Of a stretch of DNA of 30,346 nucleotides, positions 30,255 through 30,346 are shown one piece after another. Origin of the DNA: CAZNEZ01 sp964572475 (lineage in GTDB: Bacteria; Bacillota; Clostridia; Lachnospirales; Lachnospiraceae); assembly GCA_964572475.1 (NCBI GenBank), contig CAZNEZ010000025.1, positions 1 through 30,346 on the forward strand, in the 5' to 3' direction. The notes below the pieces were generated by a model. That model did no database searches and had not been told where the DNA came from. It worked only from the letters and a program-made list of their open reading frames with translations. The position numbers and the translations under genes were made by a program. Each line of letters opens with the position of its first letter. The stretch's first letter is position 1.

Positions 30255-30346
30255 CAGACAACCTCACTCTCCTGAAAACACAAACATTTGTAAAGTCTAT
30301 CGCCGCACCGTCCTCTGAGGCCAATGCCGTCTGTCCGTCCTCCACC
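30253..30346 (-). CDS. Possible 3' end of an upstream gene (partial, frame uncertain)
   Basis: From the right edge one minus-strand frame runs open and stops with TGA overlapping the next ATG (TGATG), ending 'KCLCFQESEVV'. A second frame is also open, reading through 'DGQTALASEDGAA' and stopping at 30244. The first gives natural coupling to the DUF3791-like gene, and its tail looks like the end of DUF3990-type proteins as I recall them. The second reads more naturally further upstream, so a frameshift is possible. The outer 45 bases are much richer in G+C than the rest of the window. Confidence 0.3.

Noticed and set aside
1..30346. CRISPR arrays, tRNA, rRNA, IS elements or prophage genes
   Set aside because: No regularly spaced repeats, tRNA-like cloverleaf, transposase, integrase or phage structural gene was recognised.

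Overview
The window is low-GC Gram-positive DNA with dense, tightly spaced genes, strong Shine-Dalgarno sites and sigma-28 flagellar promoters. The flagellin beginning MVVQHNLTAMNANRQLG, the fliW-csrA pair, tandem flgK genes and FkbM/CgeB/radical-SAM glycan genes together suggest a motile anaerobic clostridium, most likely a Lachnospiraceae relative of Roseburia, Lachnospira or Butyrivibrio. That assignment is inferred from gene content and motifs, not from a marker gene.

There are three regions. (1) Bases 1-10462, minus strand: one apparent nine-gene glycan operon. Read in transcription order it holds a UDP-glucuronate decarboxylase-like SDR, a UDP-glucose dehydrogenase, a fucosyltransferase-like enzyme, two tandem RfbF-type cytidylyltransferases (the second has an altered nucleotide-binding loop), two GT2 glycosyltransferases, a radical SAM/GT-A-like fusion and an FkbM methyltransferase cut by the left edge. 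No flippase, polymerase or ABC exporter is visible, so the products may decorate protein (flagellin) rather than build an exported polysaccharide. (2) Bases 10637-18627: a GtrB-like polyprenyl-phosphate glycosyltransferase transcribed away from a set of four CgeB/DUF3880-like glycosyltransferase paralogues (plus strand). The set is interrupted by two GT2 genes on the minus strand. It ends at a bidirectional terminator facing the flagellin gene. (3) Bases 18685-29833, minus strand: the late flagellar genes flgM-flgN-flgK-flgK-flgL-fliW-csrA, then flaG-fliD-fliS-(FliT/FlgN-like), then flagellin. flgM and flagellin have clear sigma-28 promoters (TAAA-N15-CCGATA type). The right edge holds a small DUF3791-like gene and a GC-richer fragment.

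How the parts fit: FlgM restrains sigma-28 until the hook is built. Sigma-28 then drives flgM and flagellin. FlgN and FliS act as chaperones for FlgK/FlgL and flagellin. FliW and CsrA set flagellin translation, and the flagellin leader has a hairpin presenting GGA plus a GGA-rich Shine-Dalgarno site, as expected of a CsrA target. The adjoining glycosyltransferases and sugar-nucleotide genes are good candidates for making and attaching a flagellin glycan. The most unusual items are the radical SAM-GT fusion, the paired normal and loop-altered cytidylyltransferases, the CgeB-like set beside flagellin, the back-to-back promoters with overlapping -35 boxes, an inverted repeat that exactly brackets a fliS promoter, and a 91-bp insertion/duplication at an operon junction.

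No rRNA, tRNA, CRISPR array, transposase or IS element was seen. No gene-free stretch exceeds 300 bases.
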